Assembly (NCBI RefSeq): GCF_040702505.1
Contig: NZ_JBFBLC010000007.1
Span: 1-64,000 of the forward strand
From: Terrabacter sp040702505
GTDB taxonomy: Bacteria > Actinomycetota > Actinomycetes > Actinomycetales > Dermatophilaceae
DNA length: 64,000 bases
Direction of reading: 5' to 3'
Below the pieces are notes generated by a model. It saw only the letters and a program-made list of their open reading frames with translations, was not told the DNA's origin and did no database searches. Positions within the stretch are counted from its first letter, which is position 1. Each line of letters begins with the position of its first letter. The position numbers were made by a program, and so were the translations under genes. Of the stretch, positions 52,003-62,320 are shown one piece after another.

Positions 52003-53247
52003 TCAGCGCAGGTAGGTCTCGGTCAGCTCGACGGCGAACCGGCGCCGCAGCTCCGGACGCAGTGCGGACAGTTCGGCGTCCGTGCTGTCCTCGAGCTCGG
52101 TCGGCATCACGCCTCGCTCGGAGGCGCGGGCCTCGACGAGCGACAGGCGCAGGTCGTCGCGGGGATGGCTGGCGTCCCAGCGCAGATCCTGCTCACGCGC
52201 GCGCCGACGCGCCGTGGCCACCTGCTCGGGCAGCGGGTCGGGACGCAGGCGCACCGTCTCGAGAACGGCGAACGGGTCCTCGCCCCGGCGGACCGCTGCA
52301 GCGGTCAGGGTGTGCAGACCAGGCATGTTCTCCAACGTGACCAGCAGCCGGACCATGGCGGCGGTGCCGGCCACCTCAGCGGCACGGAGGTCGGCGAGGT
52401 ACTCCCGGCGTTGGGAGTCGACCGCCGCGAGGCGCTCGAAGAGCAGGAGCAGGAGGACGGGCGGGGCCGAGAGCAGGCGCAGGACCAGGGACGCGGCTGA
52501 GTTCATGACTGCCTCAGAGGTCGCACGGCGGTAGTCGACGAAGTCCGAGTACGCGTCGGCCGGCAGCGGCGTCAGGATGGTCGCCGCCCGGTGCAGGATC
52601 CGGTGGGCCAGCCCGACGAGGTGGCCCAGCGTGGTGTCACGGCCCCGGAGGTGACCCATCTCGTGCGCCATGAGCGCGAGCCGCTCCTCGTCGGTCAGCA
52701 GCGTCCAGAGCGGGAGCCCGATGACCAGCGCCTGACGTCGTCCCCAGCCGACCCGCGCGACGCCGGCGTTGAACTCCGTCGAGGCCGCGACGAGGTCCGG
52801 CTTGCGGGTCCCCACGGCCCCGGCCACCGTGGTGACGTAGTGGTGCACGCTCGGGAACTCCTCGACCGGCAACGGGTGCACGTCTTCGAGGCGGTGGGGG
52901 CGCGGTGCCACCGCGACCACGATCAGCCAGGCGAGGACGACGAAGAACCAGCCGACGACGTTCTTCGAGGCGATGGTCGCGACGACGAGCAGCACGAATG
53001 ACGCGGCATACGCCGCGAGGACGAGAAGCGCGATGGCCACCAGACCACCCGACGTGCCGGTGGCGGTGGCTGGGCGCTCGCCGCGACCCACCTGTGCGAG
53101 GAGACGGGCGTGGACCCGGGACGATGCGCGGTCGAGCGCAGCGACCTTCCGACGCGCGAACCACGAGAGCCTCGGACGTGCTGGGTCCCGGTGGCGTCTA
53201 GGGCCGGTCTCGACCGGTGCAGCGGGAGACAGACGTGGCTCGGACAC
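52003..53247 (-). CDS. M48-family membrane zinc metallopeptidase
   Basis: The 414-residue product has two N-terminal helices (LVAIALLVLAAYAASFVLLV), then a peptidase domain with HEMGHLRGRDT (zinc His pair and Glu) and a third ligand Glu in REYLADLRAAEVAG. The C-terminal 100 residues are charged and hydrophilic. Active site faces the cytoplasm in HtpX-like enzymes, which clear damaged membrane proteins, but the layout here (helices first) is only partly HtpX-like. The full motif set suggests activity. Confidence 0.85.
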   Translation of the reverse strand: MSEPRLSPAAPVETGPRRHRDPARPRLSWFARRKVAALDRASSRVHARLLAQVGRGERPATATGTSGGLVAIALLVLAAYAASFVLLVVATIASKNVVGWFFVVLAWLIVVAVAPRPHRLEDVHPLPVEEFPSVHHYVTTVAGAVGTRKPDLVAASTEFNAGVARVGWGRRQALVIGLPLWTLLTDEERLALMAHEMGHLRGRDTTLGHLVGLAHRILHRAATILTPLPADAYSDFVDYRRATSEAVMNSAASLVLRLLSAPPVLLLLLFERLAAVDSQRREYLADLRAAEVAGTAAMVRLLVTLENMPGLHTLTAAAVRRGEDPFAVLETVRLRPDPLPEQVATARRRAREQDLRWDASHPRDDLRLSLVEARASERGVMPTELEDSTDAELSALRPELRRRFAVELTETYLR

Positions 53248-53350
53248 CGGACGATCCCTTCGGCGACGGGAGATGTGTCCCGGATGCTACGGACGGAAAG
53301 ACCCGTCTCGTGGCGGTTTGGGCAGACCGCCTCGGCGGACCGCCGCGCCG

Positions 53351-54253
53351 TCACTCCGCTGGCGAGGGTGTCGCGAGCTGGGCCCAGACGCGGTGGACGG
53401 CGGTCCCGAGGTGTTCCAGCGGGTAGGGCAGCCGCGCATCGGGCTCGTGCAGTGCGTCGACGAGCGCCATGCCGGCCAGCCGCCGCTCGCGCAGCACCGC
53501 CGCCACGGCAGCCACCTCGTCGCGCTGGCGCTCGGCGAAGGCGACGTCGACGGGGCGGCCGTGACCGGGAACGACGACGCCGGGCTCGCCCGCGGCGGTC
53601 AGGTGCGAGGTCAGCGTGTCGGCCCACTCGAGCGGCCACGAGTCCTCGCCGAGGGACGGGTGGTCGCTCTCCTCGATGAGGTCGCCGAGGAACAGCACGC
53701 CCGCGTCGGCGACACCGACGGCCACGTCGCCCTCGGTGTGGCCGCGACCGGCATACGTCATCGTCACGACGCGGTCGCCGAGGTCGATGGTGGCGCTCGA
53801 CGCGAACGTCCGGTCCGGGAGACGCAGGGGCGTGGCCACCACGCCTCGGGCGTCGGCCTCGGTGTAGCCGTACTCCGGGGCACCGGCGGGGTCGTCGCGC
53901 AGCAGCTGCTTGATCCGCTCGCCGCGAGCCTCGAGCGTGGCCGCCACGGTCTCGTGCGCATGGACGGTCGCGGTGTCGAAGGCGATGTTGCCGAAGGTGT
54001 GGTCGAAGTGGACGTGGGTGTTGACGACGTGCCGGACCTCGATGTCGCGCCCGAGCCGGCGGACGTCGTCGAGCACCTCGCGGCCCTGGACGTCGCTCGC
54101 GCGGGTGTCCACCACGACCGCGCCGTCACGACCGAGGACGAGGCCGACCTGCACGTCCCACTGCGGGTAGCGGGCGAGGAAGACGCGGTCGGCCACCTCG
54201 ACGAAACCGCGCGAGGCTGGAGGGGTCACCGGGGGAGTCACCGTGCTGCCCAC
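53351..54253 (-). CDS. Metallo-beta-lactamase-fold hydrolase
   Basis: The 300-residue protein begins MGSTVTPPVTPPASRGFVEV. Zinc ligands: NTHVHFDHTFGN (HxHxDH), His in YAGRGHTEGDVAVG, Asp in FLGDLIEESDHP and His in VVPGHGRPVDVAFA. The set is complete for a two-metal site. It could be a lactonase, glyoxalase II-like or general MBL protein. It has no signal peptide and no operon partner. Confidence 0.85.
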   Translation of the reverse strand: MGSTVTPPVTPPASRGFVEVADRVFLARYPQWDVQVGLVLGRDGAVVVDTRASDVQGREVLDDVRRLGRDIEVRHVVNTHVHFDHTFGNIAFDTATVHAHETVAATLEARGERIKQLLRDDPAGAPEYGYTEADARGVVATPLRLPDRTFASSATIDLGDRVVTMTYAGRGHTEGDVAVGVADAGVLFLGDLIEESDHPSLGEDSWPLEWADTLTSHLTAAGEPGVVVPGHGRPVDVAFAERQRDEVAAVAAVLRERRLAGMALVDALHEPDARLPYPLEHLGTAVHRVWAQLATPSPAE

Positions 54254-54357
54254 CTGTGAACCACGTCTCGCACCGCTGCGCTGCCGAGCATGCAGCCACC
54301 GTACCGACGAGCGGCCGAGTGGGCGGTTTCGCCGCTCTTCCCCTACGGTGTGATGCC

Positions 54358-55050
54358 ATGCCCAGCGACACCAGCCCCTCCACGAACCCCACCGAGCGCC
54401 GCCGACAGCACGTCGTCATCGCCGGCGTTGCAGGCGTCGCCGTCCTGACCGCAGGGACGATCGCCTACTGGCCCGGCGTCGGCTCCCGTGTTGCCGCCAC
54501 CGTGGCCGGGTCCTCGTGGGCAGCCGGCAGTGACACCGGCAAGGCCCCGGTGAGCCAGCCCTGGGACCCCACCGCCGCGACCACGAAGCCGGGCGCGACC
54601 GCCTCGGATGCCGAGCGCGCCAGCCGGAGCGAGGCCCGCACGTCCCTCGCCCCGACGGCCGACCCCAGCAGCACGCCGGCAGGGACGCCCTCCGGCGCGC
54701 CCAGTTCAGCCGCGCCGGGCTCGGCCGCGCCGATCGCGCCGGTCCGGCCTTCGACCGCCCAGCCGCGCCCGCTGGTCGGTCACGGCACCGCCAGCAGCTC
54801 TCCGGCCCCGGCCTCCTCGGCGCCGTCCACACCGTCGCCCGCAGCCCCCTCCGGCACGTCGACCACCAGTGCCACTCCCACCCCGAGCGGGACGCCCAGC
54901 ACCACGGCCCCCACCGTGAGCACCCCCAGCAGCACGCCGACGACGGACAGCACCCCGCTCCTCAGCCCCACGGCGACACCGACCGGGATCCCGACGCCGA
55001 CGCCGACCAAGACGAAGCACCACTGCATCCTGTTCGTCTTCTGCAGCTGA
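54358..55050 (+). CDS. Ser/Thr/Pro/Ala-rich membrane-anchored protein
   Basis: The 230-residue product starts at ATG 54358 (MPSDTSPSTNPTERRRQHVV). A single helix VVIAGVAGVAVLTAGTIAYW anchors it, then about 160 residues of low-complexity Ala/Ser/Thr/Pro sequence extend outside. The end (TKTKHHCILFVFCS) is unlike the rest: a basic and His pair, then a hydrophobic stretch with two Cys. It may be a cell-wall-spanning stalk. It is divergent from the MBL gene. Confidence 0.6.
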   Translation: MPSDTSPSTNPTERRRQHVVIAGVAGVAVLTAGTIAYWPGVGSRVAATVAGSSWAAGSDTGKAPVSQPWDPTAATTKPGATASDAERASRSEARTSLAPTADPSSTPAGTPSGAPSSAAPGSAAPIAPVRPSTAQPRPLVGHGTASSSPAPASSAPSTPSPAAPSGTSTTSATPTPSGTPSTTAPTVSTPSSTPTTDSTPLLSPTATPTGIPTPTPTKTKHHCILFVFCS

Positions 55051-55113
55051 CCGGTCGCGCCGGCGGACCCCGGCGCGCTGGTGCAGGCGGCGGCGCATGG
55101 CAGCCTGTCACCC

Positions 55114-55539
55114 ATGGACTGCGTCTTCTGCTCGATTGTCGCCGGTGACCTGCCCGCCGACGTGGTGCTCGACGAGCCGGACTTCCTCGGCTTCCTCGAC
55201 CGCCGGCCGGTCTTCAAGGGCCACGTCCTGCTCGTCCCGCGCACCCACGTCGACACGCTGCTCGACCTGCCGGCCGAGCTGCACGCCGGCCTCCTCGGCG
55301 CCGCCCAGCGCCTCGCCGCCGCCGCCGTCGAGGGCCTGGGCTCGCAGGGCACGTTCGTCGCGATGAACAACGTCGTCAGCCAGTCCGTGCCGCACCTGCA
55401 CGTCCACATCGTGCCCCGCACCAAGGGCGACGGCCTGCGCGGGTTCTTCTGGCCGCGGACGAAGTACGCGTCCGAGCAGGAGTCCGCCGGGTATGCCGCC
55501 CGCATCGCGGGTGCGCTGGCCCCCGCTGTGGGCGCCTGA
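55114..55539 (+). CDS. HIT-family hydrolase
   Basis: The 141-residue product begins MDCVFCSIVAGDLPADVVLD. The Cys pair (CVFC), GHVLLVPRTHVDTLLDL and the histidine triad HLHVHIVP identify the HIT family; the catalytic His is the middle one. It probably hydrolyses AMP-lysine or other adenylates. The position close to groEL is a coincidence of order. Confidence 0.9.
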   Translation: MDCVFCSIVAGDLPADVVLDEPDFLGFLDRRPVFKGHVLLVPRTHVDTLLDLPAELHAGLLGAAQRLAAAAVEGLGSQGTFVAMNNVVSQSVPHLHVHIVPRTKGDGLRGFFWPRTKYASEQESAGYAARIAGALAPAVGA

Positions 55540-55581
55540 GCCGGGCGGACGGCATACGCCCTCATCTCGTGCTGGCAGACG

Positions 55582-55608
55582 TTTGCACTCTCACCCGGCG
55601 AGTGCCAA
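55582..55608. promoter_or_regulatory. CIRCE operator 1 (HrcA site)
   Basis: TTTGCACTC-N9-GAGTGCCAA is a near-perfect match to the CIRCE element TTAGCACTC-N9-GAGTGCTAA. It lies about 180 bases before groEL. HrcA binds it at normal temperature to repress chaperone genes. Confidence 0.85.
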
Positions 55609-55616
55609 TAATGGCG

Positions 55617-55643
55617 TTAGCACTCTCCCGGTGGGAGTGACAG
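55617..55643. promoter_or_regulatory. CIRCE operator 2 (HrcA site)
   Basis: TTAGCACTC-N9-GAGTGACAG has a perfect left half and three changes in the right half. It follows operator 1 by eight bases. Two CIRCE copies before groEL give tighter HrcA control. Confidence 0.8.
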
Positions 55644-55763
55644 AAATGGGCCGTATGCCGAGGGGCTGGGTTCGCAGCGACATGAAGCTGGGGAGACCGG
55701 TCCCGTCCGTCGCGGGCGTCATGCGGGCCACCACCAACGATTCGCGTGGGAGGAACCACCCGA

Positions 55764-57395
<1,632 letters not shown>

Positions 57396-57430
57396 GCCCT
57401 GCTCCACCTGCTTCATCGCGGTCAGCACGA

Positions 57431-57470
57431 CCGAAGGGCGGCTCCTCCTTACGGGGGAGCCGCCCTTCGG
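57431..57470 (+). terminator. Rho-independent-like terminator of groEL
   Basis: CCGAAGGGCGGCTCC (57431-57445) pairs perfectly with GGAGCCGCCCTTCGG (57456-57470), 15 bp with a 10-base loop. It lies 36 bases after the groEL stop. A G9 run follows at 57479-57487. Confidence 0.8.
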
Positions 57471-57540
57471 CGCGTTCCGGGGGGGGGCGTACGCGTGCAG
57501 CCGGCGGGTTGGGTCGGCGGGTTGGGTCGGGCGGGGTCAG

Positions 57541-57831
57541 TCAGCGCGCGAAGAGGGCGCGAGTCGCGTTCTCGTGCTCGGCGTAGGCCGAGGAGGCCTT
57601 GAGCGTCAGGCGACCCACGTCGGCGAGGGCCTCGGTCATCTGGGCCTGGATGCGCTGGTAGTCGTGCATGACACGCTCGAACTCGACCTTGGCCGGACCC
57701 TGCCAGTCGGCGCCCATGCCAGCCAGGCGGCCGCGCAGCTCGGCAGTGCTGGAGGTGATGGTGTCGGCGAGCCGGTGGATGTCGCCCGCCGCAGCGGCGA
57801 TGCGTTCGGTGTCAACGACGGAACGGGACAT
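57541..57831 (-). CDS. WXG100-family (ESAT-6-like) protein
   Basis: The 96-residue all-helical protein begins MSRSVVDTERIAAAAGDIHR, with the W-x-G turn at W43-G45 (GADWQGPA) and helices on each side (LADTITSSTAELRGRLAGM; FERVMHDYQRIQAQMTEAL). Such proteins are secreted by type VII (ESX) systems or act as partners of toxins. No EccC or other ESX gene lies in the window; it stands as an orphan between groEL and the NUDIX gene. Confidence 0.85.
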   Translation of the reverse strand: MSRSVVDTERIAAAAGDIHRLADTITSSTAELRGRLAGMGADWQGPAKVEFERVMHDYQRIQAQMTEALADVGRLTLKASSAYAEHENATRALFAR

Positions 57832-57969
57832 GAGTTCACTCCTCGATCGGTGGGCCGACCGGACGGTGGCCGCGTGCTCTCGAGGCTAGGTGGGGCGGGG
57901 GAGGGCCGACCGGCGTCATCCACAGGGCCGCGGACGGCATACGTCGGCGGGCTGGCCTAGGCTGCCCGC

Positions 57970-58758
57970 ATGACGGTGTGGATCGACCAGCCCATCTGGC
58001 CGGCGCACGGTCGGCTCTTCGCCCACCTCGTCAGCGACACGTCGTACGAGGAGCTCCACGTGGTCGCGCGCACCGCGCGACTGCATCCGCGCTCGTTCGA
58101 CGGCGACCACTACGACGTGCCCGAGGGGCGCTGGCAGGACGCGGTCGACGCGGGCGCCACCCCGACGAGCGGGCTCGACCTCGCCCGTCGCCTCAACGCC
58201 TCGGGTCTGCGGCTGCGCAAGCGCAAGCGCGACCGGGGAGTGGCCCGCATCCTCGACGTGGCCTTCCCCAACGGCGCCAGCGACGTCGACCTCGTCGCCT
58301 CGGACGAGCCGGTCGACCCGTCGCGGGTCGGGGCCGCCATGGTGTTCGTGCGCGACCGGCGGGGAGACTTCGTCGTCGTGCACAGCGTCCGCCGGGCGCA
58401 GTGGGGCTCGCCCGGGGGCTGGCGCGAGGAGGACGAGACGCCGGTCGAGAACGCCGTCCGTGAGACCCTCGAGGAGACCGGGCTGACCCTGCGCCACCCG
58501 GACGTGCTGCCCTGCGGCTACGAGCGATTCACGCCCCTCACCGACGACAACGTCTTCATGCGGGAGAAGCCCTATCTCCAGGTCTTCCGGACGCGGCTCG
58601 ACGACGCGCGACCGCCGATCACCGACGGGGACGACGGCATCCACGAGACGCGGTGGGTCACGCCGGAGGAGTACGCCGATCTCTGCGCTCACCTGTTCTG
58701 GTGGCCTCTCGCGGTCGAGGTCTTCCCCGACCTGCGCGACCTCGCCCACCCCCGCTGA
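57970..58758 (+). CDS. DUF4031-NUDIX fusion protein
   Basis: The 262-residue product begins MTVWIDQPIWPAHGRLFAHL, a DUF4031 domain (about residues 1-85, with LHPRSFDGDHYDVPE). A NUDIX hydrolase domain follows, with the box GGWREEDETPVENAVRE and then TLEETGL (about residues 155-180). The NUDIX part should cut a nucleoside diphosphate linked to another group; DUF4031 is uncharacterised but keeps His, Asp and Tyr residues. In other genomes DUF4031 is often free-standing. Confidence 0.85.
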   Translation: MTVWIDQPIWPAHGRLFAHLVSDTSYEELHVVARTARLHPRSFDGDHYDVPEGRWQDAVDAGATPTSGLDLARRLNASGLRLRKRKRDRGVARILDVAFPNGASDVDLVASDEPVDPSRVGAAMVFVRDRRGDFVVVHSVRRAQWGSPGGWREEDETPVENAVRETLEETGLTLRHPDVLPCGYERFTPLTDDNVFMREKPYLQVFRTRLDDARPPITDGDDGIHETRWVTPEEYADLCAHLFWWPLAVEVFPDLRDLAHPR

Positions 58759-58804
58759 GACGCACGTATGCCGCCCACCCGGGTGGACGGCATACGTGGT
58801 CTCT
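58757..58804. terminator. Loopless palindromic terminator with GTATGCC
   Basis: CACGTATGCCGCCCACCC (58763-58780) pairs with GGGTGGACGGCATACGTG (58781-58798) with one mismatch and no loop; GAGAC outside pairs with GTCTC. It lies between convergent DUF4031-NUDIX and YajQ genes and contains the iterated heptamer in both orientations. Confidence 0.75.
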
Positions 58805-58843
58805 CGTGGCGGGCTCGCCTGTCGGGCAAGCGAGCCCGGGCGC

Positions 58844-59338
58844 TCAGCGCTGGTTGGTGAAGCTCAGCGCGACGTCGAGGTCGGCCTCGCGCAGCATCCG
58901 CTGCACCGCCTGCAGGTCGTCGCGCGACTTGCTCGAGACGCGGAGCTCGTCGCCCTGGATCTGGCTCTTGACGCCCTTGGGTCCCTCGTCGCGGATCAGC
59001 TTGTTGATCTTCTTGGCGTTCTCCTGCGAGATGCCCTCCTTGAGCGGCACGTCGAGGTGGTACTCCTTGCCGGAGAGGCGCGGGCCGGCCTCCGGCACGT
59101 CGAGGTGCTTGAGGCTGACCTTGCGCTTGACGAGGTGGGTCTGCACGACGTCGAGCACTGCGAGACAACGCTCCTCGGTGTTCGCCTTCATCTTGATGAC
59201 GTCACCGGCGAGGTCGACGGAGGCGCCGACGTTCTTGAAGTCGTAGCGCGTCGCGATCTCCTTGCTCGCGCTGTTGACCGCGTTCGCGATCTCCTGCTTG
59301 TCGAACTTGCTGACGATGTCGAAGGAGGAGTCGGCCAT
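58844..59338 (-). CDS. YajQ-family nucleotide-binding protein
   Basis: The 164-residue product begins MADSSFDIVSKFDKQEIANA, then NSASKEIATRYDFKNVGASV, the YajQ signature, and ends VALSFTNQR. It has two ferredoxin-like domains. Members bind nucleotides, in some bacteria cyclic-di-GMP, and affect stress or virulence regulation. It is just downstream on the minus strand from the tRNA-Tyr region. Confidence 0.95.
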   Translation of the reverse strand: MADSSFDIVSKFDKQEIANAVNSASKEIATRYDFKNVGASVDLAGDVIKMKANTEERCLAVLDVVQTHLVKRKVSLKHLDVPEAGPRLSGKEYHLDVPLKEGISQENAKKINKLIRDEGPKGVKSQIQGDELRVSSKSRDDLQAVQRMLREADLDVALSFTNQR

Positions 59339-59472
59339 CGGTGGGTCCTTCCAGATGCGTGTGGCTGGGCTGTCGGGCGGTGGGGCGCGGGCATCCGGAC
59401 ATGCCGGATGCGTCGCCGTGGTCCCGATTACGGACCCCGCCCGATCTCTTGCTATCCTTCCAGACGCACCAA

Positions 59473-59553
59473 GGCAGGTTGTCCGAGCGGCCAATGGAAG
59501 CGGACTGTAAATCCGTCGCGAAAGCTACGAAGGTTCGAATCCTTCACCTGCCA
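59473..59553 (+). tRNA. tRNA-Tyr (anticodon GTA)
   Basis: 81 bases with a perfect acceptor stem GGCAGGT/ACCTGCC, anticodon stem-loop GGACTGTAAATCC with GTA, a long variable arm (GTCGCGAAAGCTAC), as expected for bacterial tRNA-Tyr, and T-loop GTTCGAATC. CCA is not encoded. No integrated element follows. Confidence 0.95.
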
Positions 59554-59655
59554 CCCAGTGCTCAGAAGGGTCTCTGACCAGCGGAAACGCCGGGCAGAGG
59601 CCCTTCTGCCGTCCGGGGCCCGAGCCGACGGACACTGCCAGCAGGGCGAGAGGGT

Positions 59656-60930
59656 TCAGCGGCCCAGCCACGCCAGGGCGGCGACCACCAGGGCGGAGGT
59701 GCCGGTGTCGAGGGTGGGCTGCATGACGGGCGCGAAGTAGGGGGAGTGGTTGACGGGAATGTCGCTGTCGACCGTGCCGGCCACGACTGCGGCGCGGTAC
59801 GTGTCGGGGTCGGTCCCGCCGATTCCCCAGTACGTGTAGGGGACGCCGAGGGCGGTCGGCACGTCGGAGAAGTCCTCGCTCGCACTCTGCAGGGGCAGCT
59901 CACCCACGTTCTCGCCGAAGTGGTCGGCGAACGCGGCGTGGACCCGCGCGGTCGCCTCGGCGTCGTTGACAGTGGGCGGGAAGCGGTCGTAGAGCTCGAA
60001 CTCGGGCTCGGCCGGTGACCTGGAAGCCTGGCACTCGGCGACGACGATGCGGCGGATCGCGTCCAGCACGGTGGAGCGGGTCTGCTCGTCGTAGGTGCGC
60101 ACGTTCAGCTCGAGGACCGCGTGGTCGCCGATGACGTTGCTCTTGGTGCCGGCGTGGATGCTGCCGACGGTCAGCACGGCTGGGTTCGTCGGGGCGACCT
60201 CGCGGGAGACCACCCCTTGGAGCCGGACCACGATCATCGCCGCGAGCACGACCGGGTCGACAGCGGCCTGGGGCATGGAGCCGTGGGCGCCCCGTCCGTG
60301 GACCGTCACCCGCATGCTGTCGGCGGCGGAGAGGACCGCCCCGGCACGGGTCCCCACCGTCCCCGCGACGCCGGGGAGCACGTGCTGCGCCATGGCCACA
60401 TCGACCGCGCCCACCACGCCGGCAAGACCGTCGTCGACCATCCGCCGGGCGCCGTCGCCGAGCTCCTCGGCCGGCTGGAACAGGGTGATGAGCGTCCCGC
60501 TCCAGGCGTCCTGGTGGCGCGCCAGCAGCTCGGCCGCGCCGAGCAGGCAGGTGACGTGCACGTCGTGCCCGCAGGCGTGCATCACGGGGACCTGCTCAGC
60601 GCTCCCGGAACTGGCGTTGGGCGCGGTCGCGGTGCTCGCGTACGGCAGGCCGGTGGCCTCCTCGACGGGCAGCGCGTCCATGTCGGCCCGCAAGAGCACG
60701 CACGGGCCGTCCCCGTTGCGCAGGCGCCCCACCACCCCGGTGCCCCCGATTCCCTCGGTCACCTCGAACCCGTTGTCGCGCAGTCGAGTCGCCACGGCGG
60801 ACGCCGTCTCGTGCTCCTGGTGGGACAGCTCGGGGTGCTGGTGCAGCTGCCGGTAGAAGTCCTCCTGCCAGGGCCGGCACTCGGCGAGGTCGTCCAAGAT
60901 GCTGCTGACAGGGGGCTGCGTGCTCGTCAT
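59656..60930 (-). CDS. M20-family amidohydrolase (N-acyl-amino acid amidohydrolase type)
   Basis: The 424-residue enzyme begins MTSTQPPVSSILDDLAECRP. Metal sites: HACGHDVHVT (His/Asp), FQPAEELGDGARRM (Glu pair) and the HGRGAHGSMP dimer domain. It ends with HSPYFAPVMQPTLDTG. This M20D type removes acyl groups from N-acyl amino acids or opens related amides. The ATG overlaps the stop of the upstream amidohydrolase gene by four bases, so the two act together. Confidence 0.9.
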   Translation of the reverse strand: MTSTQPPVSSILDDLAECRPWQEDFYRQLHQHPELSHQEHETASAVATRLRDNGFEVTEGIGGTGVVGRLRNGDGPCVLLRADMDALPVEEATGLPYASTATAPNASSGSAEQVPVMHACGHDVHVTCLLGAAELLARHQDAWSGTLITLFQPAEELGDGARRMVDDGLAGVVGAVDVAMAQHVLPGVAGTVGTRAGAVLSAADSMRVTVHGRGAHGSMPQAAVDPVVLAAMIVVRLQGVVSREVAPTNPAVLTVGSIHAGTKSNVIGDHAVLELNVRTYDEQTRSTVLDAIRRIVVAECQASRSPAEPEFELYDRFPPTVNDAEATARVHAAFADHFGENVGELPLQSASEDFSDVPTALGVPYTYWGIGGTDPDTYRAAVVAGTVDSDIPVNHSPYFAPVMQPTLDTGTSALVVAALAWLGR

Positions 60931-62183
60931 CGGTCCTCCTGGGGGTGGTGGGAGTGGTGTCGGTAGATGTGTCCGCGGGCCATGACGAAGTCGACGCTCG
61001 CGGTCGCCGTGATGTCGGTGGTCGGGTCGCCGGGCATGGCCACGAGGTCGGCGCACGCGCCGGCCCCGACGACACCGAGGTCCGGTCGCTGGAGCAGCTC
61101 GGCAGCCACCCCGGTCGCGGCCCGGAGCGCGCGGACCGGCGTGATCCCGGCGCCCACCATGGCCTGGAACTCCCGGACGCCGTGGCTGAACGGGAACATG
61201 CCGCAGTCGGTGCCGAAGGCGATCTTGACGTTGCTCGCGGCGATCCGCTGCTGCGCCTCGAGGATGTGGGTGTGGTCGCGGGTGAACTTGCCCACGGCCT
61301 GTGGGGGGAGCGTGCCGCGCTCGAGCTCGGCGAGGTCCTCCTGGGTCATCTGCATCGTGGGCACGATGAAGGTGCCGGCCTCCTCGGCCATGGAGATGCC
61401 CTCCGCGTCGATGAGGTACGCGTGCTCGAGGCTGCGGACGCCCGCGCGGATCGCCTGTCGGCAGGCCTGGGCCGCCCCGGTGTGCGCGGCGACCGGGAGC
61501 CCGAGCTGGGTCGCCGTGTCGACGAGCGCGGTCAGCTCGTCGTCGAACCACGTCATGCGTGACGGGTCGTCGCCGGCGCTGAAGTAGCCGCCGGCGTTCG
61601 CGGTCTTGATCCAGTCGCTGCCGTACTTGTGCTCGGTGCGGACTCGTTCGCGCACCTGCATGGGCCCGTCCGCGGGAGCCGCGACGGGCAGGTGCCAGCG
61701 TGGCGCGTACATGCCGCCGATGTCGGCGTGGCTGCCGGTGGCCCCGATCAGGTGCCCGGCCACGACCAGCCGTGGACCGGGCACGGTGCCAGCAGCGATC
61801 GCGTTGCGCAGGTCGACCGTCGGCCACTCCGGGTCCATGCTGCCCAGGTCGCGCACGGTGGTGAACCCGGTCGCGAGGTACCGCTGGGCCAGCCCGAGCC
61901 CGCTGAGGGCCTTGCCGGCCGAGGTCGCCAGGGTCTGTGCGGCGATCCTCGAGCCGTCCATGGTCAGGTGCACGTGGCAGTCGATGAACCCGGGGGTGAC
62001 CGTCCGGTCGGACAGGTCCACCACCTGCACCCCGGCCGGACGGGAGACGGAGTCACCGACCTCGGTGATCCGGGCACCCTCGACGAGGATCTCCGCCGGG
62101 CCGGTGAGCGTTTCGGCGTGCCCGTCGAACACGGCGCCGCACACGAGGACGGTCGGCATCCGGTCGCGCAGTCGTTCAGCCAT
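60927..62183 (-). CDS. Amidohydrolase family protein (imidazolonepropionase/prolidase-like)
   Basis: The 418-residue TIM-barrel enzyme begins MAERLRDRMPTVLVCGAVFD at ATG 62183 (GGAGGG upstream; GTG 62201 is the alternative). Metal residues: GFIDCHVHL, carboxylated Lys in SDWIKTANAGGYFS, His in VAAHTGAAQA and SLEHAYL, Asp in AFGTDCGMF. The set resembles Xaa-Pro/Xaa-Arg dipeptidases of the amidohydrolase superfamily. It is translationally coupled to the M20 gene, so together they may break down an N-acylated or cyclic peptide. Confidence 0.85.
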   Translation of the reverse strand: MAERLRDRMPTVLVCGAVFDGHAETLTGPAEILVEGARITEVGDSVSRPAGVQVVDLSDRTVTPGFIDCHVHLTMDGSRIAAQTLATSAGKALSGLGLAQRYLATGFTTVRDLGSMDPEWPTVDLRNAIAAGTVPGPRLVVAGHLIGATGSHADIGGMYAPRWHLPVAAPADGPMQVRERVRTEHKYGSDWIKTANAGGYFSAGDDPSRMTWFDDELTALVDTATQLGLPVAAHTGAAQACRQAIRAGVRSLEHAYLIDAEGISMAEEAGTFIVPTMQMTQEDLAELERGTLPPQAVGKFTRDHTHILEAQQRIAASNVKIAFGTDCGMFPFSHGVREFQAMVGAGITPVRALRAATGVAAELLQRPDLGVVGAGACADLVAMPGDPTTDITATASVDFVMARGHIYRHHSHHPQEDR

Positions 62184-62320
62184 CTCGCCCTCCGGGCTCA
62201 CGTGGGTGACGTCGCGGTTCGTCCAAGGTCTCGGGGGCCGGTGGTCCTCGTGAGCATGTCGGGCGGGCCTCCCAGCAGTATTACCCCCCCGGACACCGTG
62301 GCAGCGCTCTCAGCCGGGAG

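Noticed and set aside
57479..57487. G9 run as a phase-variation tract
   Set aside because: It lies in the groEL terminator downstream region, not in a gene or near a promoter.
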